A stretch of 41,891 nt of DNA from Bacteroidales bacterium. GTDB lineage: Bacteria; Bacteroidota; Bacteroidia; Bacteroidales; UBA12077. Location of the stretch: positions 1 through 41,891 of the forward strand of contig JAHOYT010000043.1 in assembly GCA_019038645.1 (NCBI GenBank). Direction: 5' to 3'. The notes beneath the pieces are model-generated. The model saw only the letters and a list, made by a program, of their open reading frames with translations, was not told the origin of the DNA and searched no databases. Position numbers and translations under genes: made by a program. How positions within the stretch are numbered: position 1 is the stretch's first letter; the number at the start of each line of letters is the position of its first letter. Shown here piece by piece: positions 15,686 through 23,845 of this stretch.

Positions 15686-17185
15686 ATGAAATTTAACAAT
15701 TTGAGACATATAACTATCTTTATCTTCTTTATAATCTCAAATGCTTTATTTGCTCAAACCAAAATTGACAGCTTAGAAAATGCTTTAGAAAAAACTTCAG
15801 GAATTAACCGTATTGATATTCTAATGAGCTTGTCGGAGTCGTATATTCAAATATCTCCTCAAAAGTCAATTGAATATGCAAGAGAAGCAAATATTTTGAT
15901 CAATAACAACAATAAAAAGCAAAAAACTTTTAAGAATATCTTAATTGCAGGATCAACCGCAATTTTAATTCTACTGATACTCTATATTTTTAGTTTTAAA
16001 AATAAAATAAAAGCTAATAAAATATTATTGGAACAAAACGACCAAATTAGAAATAAGAACTTCGAAATAAAACAGAAAACAGAAAATCTATCAAAAATAA
16101 ACAGGGAGCTTGAGAAACTATCTATTGTAGCAAGTCAAACTGACAATGCTATTAAAATTATAAACCCTGAAGGAGAAATAGAATGGGTAAACGAGGGTTT
16201 TACCAGATTATACGGATATACCTATGAGGAATATATTACCATAAAAGGAAAAACATATTTTGATTCGGGGTCAAACCCTGAAATTAAAGAAACATTTAAC
16301 TATGCTATAACTGATAAAAAATCTCAACTATTTGAAGCAAATGTTGTGTCAAAAAATGGTGTAGAATATAGAATTCATACTACTTTAACTCCTGTTCTAA
16401 ACAGTGAAAACAAGGTTGTGAGGTTAATCGCCATAGACTCCGATGTTACAAAACTTAAAGAAGCTGAGGATGAATTACAAAAGCTATTGGTTACAAAAGA
16501 TAAATTTTTTTCTATTATAGCACATGATTTAAAAAATCCGTTCAATACACTAATCGGATTAACCCAGTTGCTTGTACACGGGTTTGACCGAATGAGTGTT
16601 GAAAAAGTAAAATATTTTCATAATAATCTTTACCAGATTTCAAAAAATGGTTATGAGCTTTTAGTAAATCTTTTAGAATGGTCGAGGTCACAAATGGGTA
16701 ATATTAGTTACAAGCCTGAAATATATAGCCTGTTCGCCTTAGTTGAAGAAACTTTTTCATTATACGGTGCTAAAGCCATTCAAAAAGAAATTTTATTAAC
16801 AAATAATTTAAATAAGGATTCTGAAATTCTTGCCGATAAGAACATGCTAAAAACGATTTTTAGGAATCTGGTTTCCAACGCCTTAAAGTTTAATGATCGC
16901 GGTGGTGTGATAGAAATATCTGAAAAAGATTCTGACGATTTTAAAGAAATATCGATACGTGATACAGGCGTAGGAATTAATCCGGATGATATTAAAAAAC
17001 TTTTCAGACTGGACGAAAACTATACAACAAAAGGCACTGATGACGAACCCGGAACAGGTCTGGGGCTATTGCTGTGTAAAGAGTTTGTCGAAAAACATGA
17101 AGGCAGTATTCGTGTAGAGAGCAAAGTCGGATTCGGGTCTAATTTTATTTTTACATTACCACAGGCGAATAAAAAACCCTCGTAA
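15686..17185 (+). CDS. PAS-domain sensor histidine kinase with a short periplasmic input region
   Basis: This membrane sensor kinase has 499 residues. It has a signal peptide (1-24), then a short segment (25-82) with one TPR-like stretch ('IQISPQKSIEYAREANIL'), a transmembrane helix (about 84-104) and a coiled coil (108-147). A PAS domain follows at about 148-258 ('DNAIKIINPEGEIEWVNEGF'). The HisKA H-box is 'FFSIIAHDLKNPF' with phospho-acceptor H280. The HATPase domain has N-box 'FRNLVSNALKFN', G1 'DTGVGI' and G2 'GTGLGLLLCKEF'. Related Bacteroidota kinases usually carry several TPR repeats before the membrane helix; here almost all are missing although the frame is intact. No response regulator lies beside it, so it is an orphan by position. 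Confidence 0.9.
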   Translation: MKFNNLRHITIFIFFIISNALFAQTKIDSLENALEKTSGINRIDILMSLSESYIQISPQKSIEYAREANILINNNNKKQKTFKNILIAGSTAILILLILYIFSFKNKIKANKILLEQNDQIRNKNFEIKQKTENLSKINRELEKLSIVASQTDNAIKIINPEGEIEWVNEGFTRLYGYTYEEYITIKGKTYFDSGSNPEIKETFNYAITDKKSQLFEANVVSKNGVEYRIHTTLTPVLNSENKVVRLIAIDSDVTKLKEAEDELQKLLVTKDKFFSIIAHDLKNPFNTLIGLTQLLVHGFDRMSVEKVKYFHNNLYQISKNGYELLVNLLEWSRSQMGNISYKPEIYSLFALVEETFSLYGAKAIQKEILLTNNLNKDSEILADKNMLKTIFRNLVSNALKFNDRGGVIEISEKDSDDFKEISIRDTGVGINPDDIKKLFRLDENYTTKGTDDEPGTGLGLLLCKEFVEKHEGSIRVESKVGFGSNFIFTLPQANKKPS

Positions 17186-17193
17186 ACGAGGGT
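17176..17193. terminator. Hairpin across the kinase stop codon
   Basis: ACCCTCG (17176-17182) and CGAGGGT (17187-17193) make a 7-bp GC-rich stem whose loop TAAA contains the kinase stop codon. A run of six A precedes it, so it would terminate minus-strand transcripts best. On the plus strand only TTTT at 17200-17203 follows. A second, weaker hairpin (AACCC 17243-17247 with GGGTT 17267-17271, then T-run) may be the plus-strand terminator. Confidence 0.45.
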
Positions 17194-17516
17194 AAACCCT
17201 TTTGCAAATTATGAAAATTTACTATACTGATAATATTAAAACAACCCTAATTTATTATTTGCATGTGGGTTTTTTACTAAATCCTATGAAAAAAACGATT
17301 ACTACATTATTGATAAAAGGAGGCGAAGATGTTATTCAGAAATCAGATTCATCACATTAAAATTCGGCTTAATTTTAGAGGTATTATACTACTGACCCTG
17401 AATTAATCATCTTCGCCATATATATTGCTCTTGATTATTAGATAAGCTAACATAAACTTACCCTACAGAATTAAACATTATTTTACTTTTAATGTTACTT
17501 ATTAAAAAGGAATGCT
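17186..17516. other. 331-base gap with hairpins and two tiny overlapping reading frames
   Basis: No convincing gene lies here. Visible are the hairpins near the kinase end, a long imperfect inverted repeat at 17322-17417, and two small plus-strand frames. One runs 17286-17360 (24 codons, 'MKKTITTLLIKGGEDVIQ...'). The other runs 17329-17406 (25 codons, 'MLFRNQIHHIKIRLNF...') and has an AAAAGGAGG sequence 5 bases before its ATG. Such a strong Shine-Dalgarno is uncommon in this phylum. It may be chance, a leader peptide, a structured RNA or gene remains. The promoter of the next gene probably lies near 17480-17500 (TACTTTTA). Confidence 0.5.
17322..17417. repeat. Long imperfect inverted repeat in the gap
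   Basis: GGCGAAGATG (17322-17331) is exactly complementary to CATCTTCGCC (17408-17417). Inside it ATTCAG (17334-17339) pairs with CTGAAT (17398-17403), and TCAG (17343-17346) pairs with CTGA (17392-17395). Twenty pairs are separated by small internal loops, with a 45-base terminal loop. The arms enclose the 25-codon frame nearly exactly. Confidence 0.6.
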
Positions 17517-18095
17517 ATGGCTTACACACTATACCCCGGAGATAAATCACCTGATTTCAAATTACCTGCAACAGATGGCAACAACTATAAGCTTTCGGAT
17601 TTTAATGAACAGGTTTTGGTAATTTTTTTCACATGCAATCACTGTCCATATGTTATTGGGTCGGATGAAGAAACCCGAAAAACGGTTAAGAAATACGCTC
17701 CACAAGGGATTAGATTTGTTGGAATAAACTCAAACAGTGAAAACACTTATGAAGAAGACAGTTTCCCTAATATGATAAAACGGATGAACGAAAATAAATT
17801 TCCGTGGCTGTATTTATATGACGAAAAACAGGAAATTGCAAAAGCATACGGGGCTTTAAAAACACCGCACTTTTTTATTTTTGACATGAACCGACAATTG
17901 GTTTATACAGGTAGAGCTGTTGATAATCCAAAAGACTCAAGTAAACTGACCATTAATGATTTGGAAATTGCTTTGGATGAGCACCTTAGTGGAAAACCCC
18001 TTTCCAAACCAGTTACTAATCCAATCGGATGTAATATTAAATGGGACGGTAAAGATGCACATTGGATGCCTGCTGATGCTTGTGACCTAATATAA
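17517..18095 (+). CDS. Thioredoxin-family redox protein (AhpC/TSA-like, CxxC)
   Basis: This 192-residue protein has no signal peptide, so it is probably cytoplasmic. It has a thioredoxin-like fold of the AhpC/TSA-redoxin group: '[21 protein letters not shown]' at the start, then '[12 protein letters not shown]' with cysteines C40 and C43. This CNHCPY active site is characteristic of a family annotated simply as thioredoxin family protein. The cis-Pro motif is '[11 protein letters not shown]'. The C-terminus has the conserved 'NPIGCNIKW'. The likely role is thiol-disulfide exchange or peroxide reduction; the substrate is not predictable. It appears to be a single gene, separated from the upstream kinase by a 331-base gap. 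The ATG at 17517 has AAGG 8 bases upstream. Confidence 0.88.
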   Translation: MAYTLYPGDKSPDFKLPATDGNNYKLSDFNEQVLVIFFTCNHCPYVIGSDEETRKTVKKYAPQGIRFVGINSNSENTYEEDSFPNMIKRMNENKFPWLYLYDEKQEIAKAYGALKTPHFFIFDMNRQLVYTGRAVDNPKDSSKLTINDLEIALDEHLSGKPLSKPVTNPIGCNIKWDGKDAHWMPADACDLI

Positions 18096-18110
18096 AAATA
18101 ATTAGCGGCG

Positions 18111-18365
18111 TTAGCTTAAATGAAGCTTTTCTTCTTTTTGTTTGTTATCAATGTATTGATCAATCCTTGAAAGATCCGTCATTATCTCGATTTTATCAAT
18201 TTTATCTGTAAGAAGAGAATAATATACTTCAACAAAAAAGTCCTCAATTGAATACAAATTCAACAATAGATTTTCTTTTTTAACCTGTGATAAATGTTTG
18301 CCACTGCCTATTAATATCATTCCCTGCTCAATAAAAGACATTTCTACAAATTCATTCTTTGTCAT
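18111..18365 (-). CDS. Small conserved-looking protein of unknown function
   Basis: This is an 84-residue protein without signal peptide, membrane segment or cysteine. It is rich in Lys, Asp, Glu and Ile. The pattern 'FVEMSFIEQGMILIGSGKHL ... YSIEDFFVEVYYSLLTDKIDKIEIMTDLSRIDQYI' resembles small hypothetical proteins I have seen in other Bacteroidota. In those, an 'FxEVxYD....KIExFxxLxxLDxYI' strand-loop-helix follows a helical start. I cannot name the family. Its tail is 15 bases from the convergent thioredoxin gene. Good codon usage and a plausible ATG at 18365 support a real gene. Confidence 0.6.
   Translation of the reverse strand: MTKNEFVEMSFIEQGMILIGSGKHLSQVKKENLLLNLYSIEDFFVEVYYSLLTDKIDKIEIMTDLSRIDQYIDNKQKEEKLHLS
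18113..18130 (+). terminator. Weak terminator after the thioredoxin gene
   Basis: AGCTT (18113-18117) pairs with AAGCT (18123-18127) over a 5-base loop and is followed by TTTT and further T-rich sequence. The stem is short and lies inside the end of the opposing gene, so support is limited. Confidence 0.3.
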
Positions 18366-18402
18366 ATCATTTATAAATTTATCATTCTTTATAATTTGTT
18401 AA

Positions 18403-18445
18403 CAAAAAAATAGCAGTAATGTTTTAATTAAACATTGCTGCTATT
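18403..18445 (-). terminator. Strong terminator of the FtsX-type permease gene
   Basis: The 16-base arms at 18409-18424 (AATAGCAGTAATGTTT) and 18430-18445 pair fully with a single G-T, over a 5-base loop. On the minus strand the stem runs into a T-run (18410-18404). It lies 22 bases after the permease stop. Confidence 0.85.
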
Positions 18446-18467
18446 TAGAATTTATTATCGATAATTT

Positions 18468-20873
18468 CTACTCGTATCTCAAACTCTCAGTTGGATTTTG
18501 ATTAGAAACCTTTATTGATTTAAAGATAATAGCCACGCTGGATACAAACAAAATAATTATCAAAGCTATTATAAAAACCGGTATGCTTAAATCCGTTTTA
18601 AAAACAAATCTGTTTAACCAATTATTCATAAAATAATAAGCAATTGGGACAGCAATGACGTATGCTATCAGAATCAATTTTACAAACTCACCAATAAATA
18701 ATAATACAATATTTGTTGATGTTGCTCCATTTACTTTCCTGATGCCGATTTCTTTTGTTCGTTTATCAACCATAAATGATGTAAGCCCAAATAAACCTAA
18801 ACAAGAAATAAGAATTGCCAAAACAGAAAAATTCATTATTATTCTTCCGGTTTTATTTTCATCTTCATATAAATTCTCATAAGTTTCTTCTAATATATTA
18901 TATTCAAAAGGAATACCGGAATTAACTTCTTCCCAAATCTTTTTAGTATAATTAACAACTTCCTTCGATTTCTTATTTGCATGTTTAATAAGCATTACAC
19001 CGTAGGTAGTATTATTTTCAGGATGAGCTAAAACACGCATAACAAAAGGCTCAATTTCTTGTCTTAATGACTTATAATTAATATCCTTAACCACACCAAC
19101 AATATTTCCTTCCTGCCATTTTGATCCATTATAAAGTTTAAATCCTTTTCCTATAGGATCGGATATTCCCATTTTAATTACAGCTGTTTCGCTTAAAATA
19201 AATGCTTCTGTAGAGTCTGTTCTGAATTTCGAATCAAAATCACGTCCAGTAATTATTTTCATGTTCAGCAATTTTAAATAATCGAATCCGGCTTTCGGAA
19301 TTAACATGTCAATACTAAATTCAGGATCTTTTCCATCCCAATCGAAACCGGTTGTTCTATTGTTTTCTGCAGCCCATAAATAATCCTGATTTGAAACAAT
19401 CATTATGTTTGGATCATCGAGCAATCTGTTTTTAATAAGCTCAAAATTTGTTGCAAACTCACCTTTTAATGGCACATAAACGATGTTTTTATTATCAAAA
19501 CCTACATCCTTATTTTTAATAAATAACATTTGCTTGTAAATTGTGATGGTAGAAATTATTAATGCTATAGAAACTATAAATTGAAAAGCAACCAGTACTT
19601 TCCGGAAAATAGAATTTGGTCTTGATATATTAAATTTATTGCTGGCATTTAAAATCTTATTCGATTTTAAAGAAGATAAATAAAAAGCCGGATATGATCC
19701 TGCCACTAACCATGTAATAATAAATATTCCAGATAAAAAGAACACAAATCCATTTCGAAATAAGTCAGTAAAAACTAACTCGCGTCCTGCCAAATTATTA
19801 AATACAGGCAGCATCATTTCTATAAATAGAAGAGCAAAATCAAAAGCTATAAAAATGGTAATAAATCCTTCCAGATAAATGTGTTTTATCAAGTCTTTTC
19901 TTGGTGAGCCCAGAATTTTTTTAAGTCCAATTTCCTTGCTTTTTTCATCAGAATCAGCAGTTGATAAGTTTATATAATTAATTGTGGCTAAAAACAACAA
20001 CATCAAAGCAATTGAAGTAAAAATTAATACTGTTTTTTTACTTCCTAAATCAATATAATTTAAATAAAACCCATGCTTACCATCTAAGTGAATTTCAGAC
20101 ATCGGTTGCAATTTGAAAACGACTCCATTATTCTTTACCTGTGGGCACTCATAATTCAATGCTATTTGAGTAAGCTTTTCTTCAATTTCTAAAATATTTA
20201 CATTTTCAGGCAATTCGATGAAAGAGTGAGCCATAAACATTCCCCAATTATGAGTTGGATAACCAAATTTTTCCCACTGAACTAATGGAATAATAAAATC
20301 AAACTGTAATGTTGAATTCTTTGGAATGTTCTTCAATATTCCATTTACTGTATATCTATCTTCGTCCATTTCCAAAACCTTACCCATTGGATCATCAGAA
20401 CCAAAATACCTTTTCGCCATAGCTTCTGTGATGATTATAGTATTGGGTTCTCTTAATACAGATTTAGGATCGCCTTTAATCAACTCAAAATCAAATAAAT
20501 TAAAAAACATTGAATCAACTATAATAGCTTTATCCTCATAAAACTTTTTATCATTATATTTAAAATTAAATCTTTGAGGATAAACAAATCGAACAGTTTG
20601 CTTTACTTCCGGCAATTCTGCTTTTATTGCTTCTGATAATGGAAACGGGGTGCCAATAATGCCTTCTGTAAAATATGTAGTACCATAACTCATTATTCTG
20701 TATATATTATGATACTTACTATGGAATTTATCGTAAGAATTCTCATTTGTTACCCATAAAAAAATAATTAGAGAACTAGCAAGACCAATGGCTAGTCCGA
20801 AAATATTAATTAATGAGAATGATAAATTTTTTGTTAATCGTCTGAAAATTGATTTAATAAATAATTGTTTCAT
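18468..20873 (-). CDS. MacB/FtsX-type ABC transporter permease
   Basis: This 801-residue inner-membrane protein has the duplicated layout of Bacteroidota FtsX/MacB permeases. An N-terminal helix (about 20-42, 'FSLINIFGLAIGLASSLIIF') leads to a periplasmic MacB-type domain (about 45-270) and three helices near 285-305, 333-352 and 378-402. A second half follows: helix about 432-452, a periplasmic domain, and three helices near 682-702, 728-750 and 765-787. The last ends near 'TESLRY', a usual C-terminal ending of the family. 'RTKEIGIRKVNGAT' and 'EKSKEIGLKKILGS' are the two coupling-helix motifs that contact the ATPase. No ATPase gene is adjacent, so its partner is elsewhere. It is divergent from a sigma-54 regulator/kinase pair, which probably controls it. 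Confidence 0.92.
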   Translation of the reverse strand: MKQLFIKSIFRRLTKNLSFSLINIFGLAIGLASSLIIFLWVTNENSYDKFHSKYHNIYRIMSYGTTYFTEGIIGTPFPLSEAIKAELPEVKQTVRFVYPQRFNFKYNDKKFYEDKAIIVDSMFFNLFDFELIKGDPKSVLREPNTIIITEAMAKRYFGSDDPMGKVLEMDEDRYTVNGILKNIPKNSTLQFDFIIPLVQWEKFGYPTHNWGMFMAHSFIELPENVNILEIEEKLTQIALNYECPQVKNNGVVFKLQPMSEIHLDGKHGFYLNYIDLGSKKTVLIFTSIALMLLFLATINYINLSTADSDEKSKEIGLKKILGSPRKDLIKHIYLEGFITIFIAFDFALLFIEMMLPVFNNLAGRELVFTDLFRNGFVFFLSGIFIITWLVAGSYPAFYLSSLKSNKILNASNKFNISRPNSIFRKVLVAFQFIVSIALIISTITIYKQMLFIKNKDVGFDNKNIVYVPLKGEFATNFELIKNRLLDDPNIMIVSNQDYLWAAENNRTTGFDWDGKDPEFSIDMLIPKAGFDYLKLLNMKIITGRDFDSKFRTDSTEAFILSETAVIKMGISDPIGKGFKLYNGSKWQEGNIVGVVKDINYKSLRQEIEPFVMRVLAHPENNTTYGVMLIKHANKKSKEVVNYTKKIWEEVNSGIPFEYNILEETYENLYEDENKTGRIIMNFSVLAILISCLGLFGLTSFMVDKRTKEIGIRKVNGATSTNIVLLFIGEFVKLILIAYVIAVPIAYYFMNNWLNRFVFKTDLSIPVFIIALIIILFVSSVAIIFKSIKVSNQNPTESLRYE

Positions 20874-20906
20874 ATCAATAAATTTAAGATTTTATTAAAT
20901 ACTATT

Positions 20907-20923
20907 TACCATTAATATGCCAA
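20907..20923 (-). promoter_or_regulatory. Candidate sigma-54 (-24/-12) promoter for the permease gene
   Basis: On the minus strand TTGGCATATTAATGGTA compares with the sigma-54 consensus YTGGCACGRNNNTTGCW. The -24 TTGGCA block is perfect and the spacing is right. The -12 block reads TGGTA, so the usual GC is GT. Transcription would start about 20 bases before the permease ATG. It is supported by the divergent sigma-54 activator gene. Confidence 0.35.
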
Positions 20924-20987
20924 AAATTCTATATTGCTGATTTTGTGGTATTTGGCTGTATTAAATAACCCTCAACGAAAAGAAACG

Positions 20988-21023
20988 TAAAAAAATCATA
21001 CAGTTAGTATAAAAAAATCATAC
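20988..21023 (+). repeat. 14-base direct repeat upstream of the sigma-54 regulator
   Basis: TAAAAAAATCATAC occurs at 20988-21001 and again at 21010-21023, start points 22 bases apart (about two helical turns). The pair lies between the divergent permease and regulator genes, immediately upstream of the regulator's -7 element, as expected for activator or repressor binding sites. Confidence 0.5.
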
Positions 21024-21030
21024 GATTCTG

Positions 21031-21038
21031 TAAATTTG
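21031..21038 (+). promoter_or_regulatory. -7 promoter element of the regulator-kinase operon
   Basis: TAAATTTG is a perfect TAnnTTTG match, 27 bases before the ATG at 21066. It covers an in-frame TTG at 21036, which argues against that TTG being the start codon. Confidence 0.5.
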
Positions 21039-21065
21039 AATTATGATTTTATAAAACAGCTATTT

Positions 21066-22439
21066 ATGTCTAAAAAAGAAGGCAAAATTTTAATTATTGA
21101 TGATAATAAGGAAGTTTTAACGACATTAAAATTATTCCTTCAATACGAATTTGAAGAAGTCACAACATTAAAAAATCCAAACCAAATTCCTGAATATTTA
21201 TGGAAAAATAATTATGACGTTATTTTACTCGACATGAATTTTTCCGCAGGAGTTTCCAGTGGTAATGAAGGAATATATTGGTTTAATGAAATCAGGAAAT
21301 ATGATACGGATGTTGTAATAGTTTTTATTACAGCATATGCTGATGTAAGTTTAGCTGTAAATACAATTAAGCAGGGTGCTTTTGATTTTGTTATGAAACC
21401 CTGGGATAATGACAAACTTATAGCAACGCTCAAGGCAGCCTTTACACACTGTAGGTCTCTAAAAGAATTAAAAAACTCAAAAAATATTCAAAAAACACTT
21501 GATGAAGATTTAAATAAACCTTTTTCGAATATAATTGGAACATCAAAAAGTATAAAACAAGTTTTTTCCATTATTGAAAAAGTAGCGCAAACTGATGCAA
21601 ATATTCTATTAATTGGCGAAAATGGTACAGGCAAAGAATTATTTGCAAGAGATATCCACCGATTATCTAAACGAAAAGATAAAATATTTTTGAATATTGA
21701 TATGAATACTCTTAGTGATTCTTTATTTGAAAGCGAGCTGTTTGGTCATGTAAAAGGCGCATTTACCGATGCAAAAGAAAATCGTGCAGGACGATTTGAG
21801 ACAGCATCGGAAGGATCTCTGTTTTTGGATGAAATTGGAAATCTACCTTTGCATTTACAATCAAAATTATTAACGGTGCTTGAGAATCGTGAATTTGTTA
21901 AAGTTGGTGAATCAAAACCACAAAAATTTGATGTCAGGCTTATTTGTGCAACCAACAAAAATATTGAACAACTGGTTTTTGATGGTTTGTTTCGTGAAGA
22001 TTTGCTCTATAGAATTAATACTATAAAAATTGAAATTCCACCCTTACGGAAGAGAAGTGAAGATATCGTATTAATTGCAAATCATTATTTAAAAATCTAT
22101 TCATCAAAATATGAAAAAGGGGATTTAAAGTTTAATCAATTAGCTTTATTAAAATTAAAAGAACATCAATGGCCGGGAAATATCAGGGAGTTAAAACATA
22201 CCATTGAAAAAGCAGTTATTTTATCGAACAAACAGTTAATTAATGAAACTGATTTGCAATTAACATCAACAACAGATTTCGGAATTGATCTCCACAAATC
22301 AATGACACTTGATGAAATTGAAAAACACGTCATTAGTAAAACGTTAATAAAGCATAATGGAAATCTAACCAAAACAGCAATAGAGCTTGGCATTATTCGG
22401 CAAACATTGTATAATAAAATAAAGAAATATGGTATCTAA
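21066..22439 (+). CDS. Sigma-54-dependent response regulator (NtrC family)
   Basis: This cytoplasmic transcription activator has three domains. The receiver domain (about 5-125) has acidic pocket 'IIDDN' and phospho-acceptor D56 in 'DVILLDMNFS'. The AAA+ sigma-54 interaction domain (about 155-390) has Walker A 'GENGTGKE', Walker B 'LFLDEIGN' and arginine-rich 'LREDLLYRIN'. The Fis-type helix-turn-helix ends the protein ('NLTKTAIELGIIRQTLYNKI'). The loop that contacts sigma-54 is GAFTDA (about 231-236) where the classic form is GAFTGA. I choose ATG 21066 (457 residues) over TTG 21036 because a -7 element overlaps the latter. It overlaps the downstream kinase gene by 11 bases, so they form a two-component pair. 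The divergent FtsX-type permease is the likely target. Confidence 0.93.
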   Translation: MSKKEGKILIIDDNKEVLTTLKLFLQYEFEEVTTLKNPNQIPEYLWKNNYDVILLDMNFSAGVSSGNEGIYWFNEIRKYDTDVVIVFITAYADVSLAVNTIKQGAFDFVMKPWDNDKLIATLKAAFTHCRSLKELKNSKNIQKTLDEDLNKPFSNIIGTSKSIKQVFSIIEKVAQTDANILLIGENGTGKELFARDIHRLSKRKDKIFLNIDMNTLSDSLFESELFGHVKGAFTDAKENRAGRFETASEGSLFLDEIGNLPLHLQSKLLTVLENREFVKVGESKPQKFDVRLICATNKNIEQLVFDGLFREDLLYRINTIKIEIPPLRKRSEDIVLIANHYLKIYSSKYEKGDLKFNQLALLKLKEHQWPGNIRELKHTIEKAVILSNKQLINETDLQLTSTTDFGIDLHKSMTLDEIEKHVISKTLIKHNGNLTKTAIELGIIRQTLYNKIKKYGI

Positions 22440-23784
22440 AAACTTCTACTTTAAACTTATTGTACAGATTTTTTTGATTTTAATATCTTCTGCAGCAGCA
22501 AGCTACTTTTATTTTGAAAGTTCTCTGATTCTAATACCTTTAAATATTGTCTTTCTAATTATATTTCAATCAATCCTTCTAATCAGGTACATAAATAAGT
22601 TTAATAAAAAAATAGCGTTCCACTTAGAATCACTAACTAACAACGATTATACTCATTTTAAAAGCCTTAAATCTAAAAATAAAGCATTTAAAGCATTAGA
22701 TTATAAGCTGAAAATTTTATACGATAAACTTAAGAATGCCGAAATTGAAAAAACACTTGAATATGAGTATCACAAATATTCAATTGAACATGTAAATGTT
22801 GGGCTTATATCATATAATAAAGAAAATGGTAAAATCAAGTATATTAATAAAGCTGCCAAAGAATTATTGTCAATAAAAACACTAATTAATATTAAAAAAC
22901 TAACAGAAGTTTCTGAAGAGTTATTGCGTGTTATAAGAGAACTAAATTCAGGGCAATCAAAGCTATTTAAATTACTTTTAGATAACGAGTTATTGCAATT
23001 GTCGGTCAAAATTTCTGAATTCAAATTACTGGATGAAAAAATTCGTTTGGTTTCAATTCAAAACATAAAAAACGAAATCGAAGAAAGCGAATTAGATTCG
23101 TGGCAAAAATTAATCCGGATTTTAACTCATGAAATAATGAATTCGATCGCTCCAATAACATCAGCTACAAAATCACTTCATAATTTTTTAACGGTTGATG
23201 GATCACCAAAAAAGAGTTCTAAAATTTCAGACAAAATAATTGAAGATTCTGTTACAGGATTAGAGGCCATTCAAATAAGAAGTAATGGTTTGTTAAATTT
23301 TGTAAAACAATACCGAAGTTTAACTAACCTGCCTGATCCTAATTATACAAAATTCAGAGTTACAGATTTATTTAAACACATCGAAACTCTAATGAAAAAT
23401 GAATTAGAACGTGAAGATATCAGTTTGGAAATTTCAATATTAAATGAAGATCTTGCTTTAACAGCAGATTTCAACTTAATTGTACAAATTATAATTAACC
23501 TTATAACTAATTCAGTTTTTGCATTACAAGCAAAAACAAATAAATTAATAAGCCTTGTGGCTCAATTAGGGAAAAATGAAAAACCTGAAATAATAGTTAT
23601 AGATAATGGAGAAGGAGTTCCTTCTGATAATTTAGATAAAATTTTTATTCCCTTTTTTACGACCCGTTATGAAGGTTCAGGAATAGGTTTAAGTCTCGTT
23701 CGCCAAATCATGCATTTACATAATGGAAATATAACGGTTCATTCCCGACCGGATGAAGCAACAAGGTTTATTCTTTCGTTTTGA
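22429..23784 (+). CDS. Sensor histidine kinase paired with the sigma-54 regulator (NtrB/NtrY-like)
   Basis: This membrane sensor kinase has 451 residues. Two N-terminal helices (about 8-28 and 32-53) are joined by a very short periplasmic turn, so sensing is probably within the membrane or cytoplasm. A HAMP-like/coiled linker (55-112) and a PAS-like segment (about 115-215) follow. The H-box is 'LIRILTHEIMNSIAPI' with H234. The ATPase domain has 'QIIINLITNSVFAL', G1 'DNGEGVP', the F-box 'IFIPFFTTR' and G2 'GSGIGLSLVRQIM'. The THEIMNS box with FFTTR is typical of kinases that work with NtrC-type regulators. The start codon lies inside the end of the regulator gene (11-base overlap), so translation is coupled. 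Confidence 0.92.
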   Translation: MVSKNFYFKLIVQIFLILISSAAASYFYFESSLILIPLNIVFLIIFQSILLIRYINKFNKKIAFHLESLTNNDYTHFKSLKSKNKAFKALDYKLKILYDKLKNAEIEKTLEYEYHKYSIEHVNVGLISYNKENGKIKYINKAAKELLSIKTLINIKKLTEVSEELLRVIRELNSGQSKLFKLLLDNELLQLSVKISEFKLLDEKIRLVSIQNIKNEIEESELDSWQKLIRILTHEIMNSIAPITSATKSLHNFLTVDGSPKKSSKISDKIIEDSVTGLEAIQIRSNGLLNFVKQYRSLTNLPDPNYTKFRVTDLFKHIETLMKNELEREDISLEISILNEDLALTADFNLIVQIIINLITNSVFALQAKTNKLISLVAQLGKNEKPEIIVIDNGEGVPSDNLDKIFIPFFTTRYEGSGIGLSLVRQIMHLHNGNITVHSRPDEATRFILSF

Positions 23785-23845
23785 TAAAATATTTGGTATT
23801 ATTTCATCATATTTTAATGGCATTAAAATGAATGTAATTGTTAAA

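Noticed and set aside
21036-21065. TTG-initiated longer form of the sigma-54 regulator
   Set aside because: The TTG is part of a perfect TAAATTTG promoter element, and the receiver domain starts properly after ATG 21066.
23753-23845. Longer N-terminus for the serine hydrolase overlapping the kinase gene
   Set aside because: It would put 31 residues before a clean lipoprotein signal; ATG 23846 fits much better.
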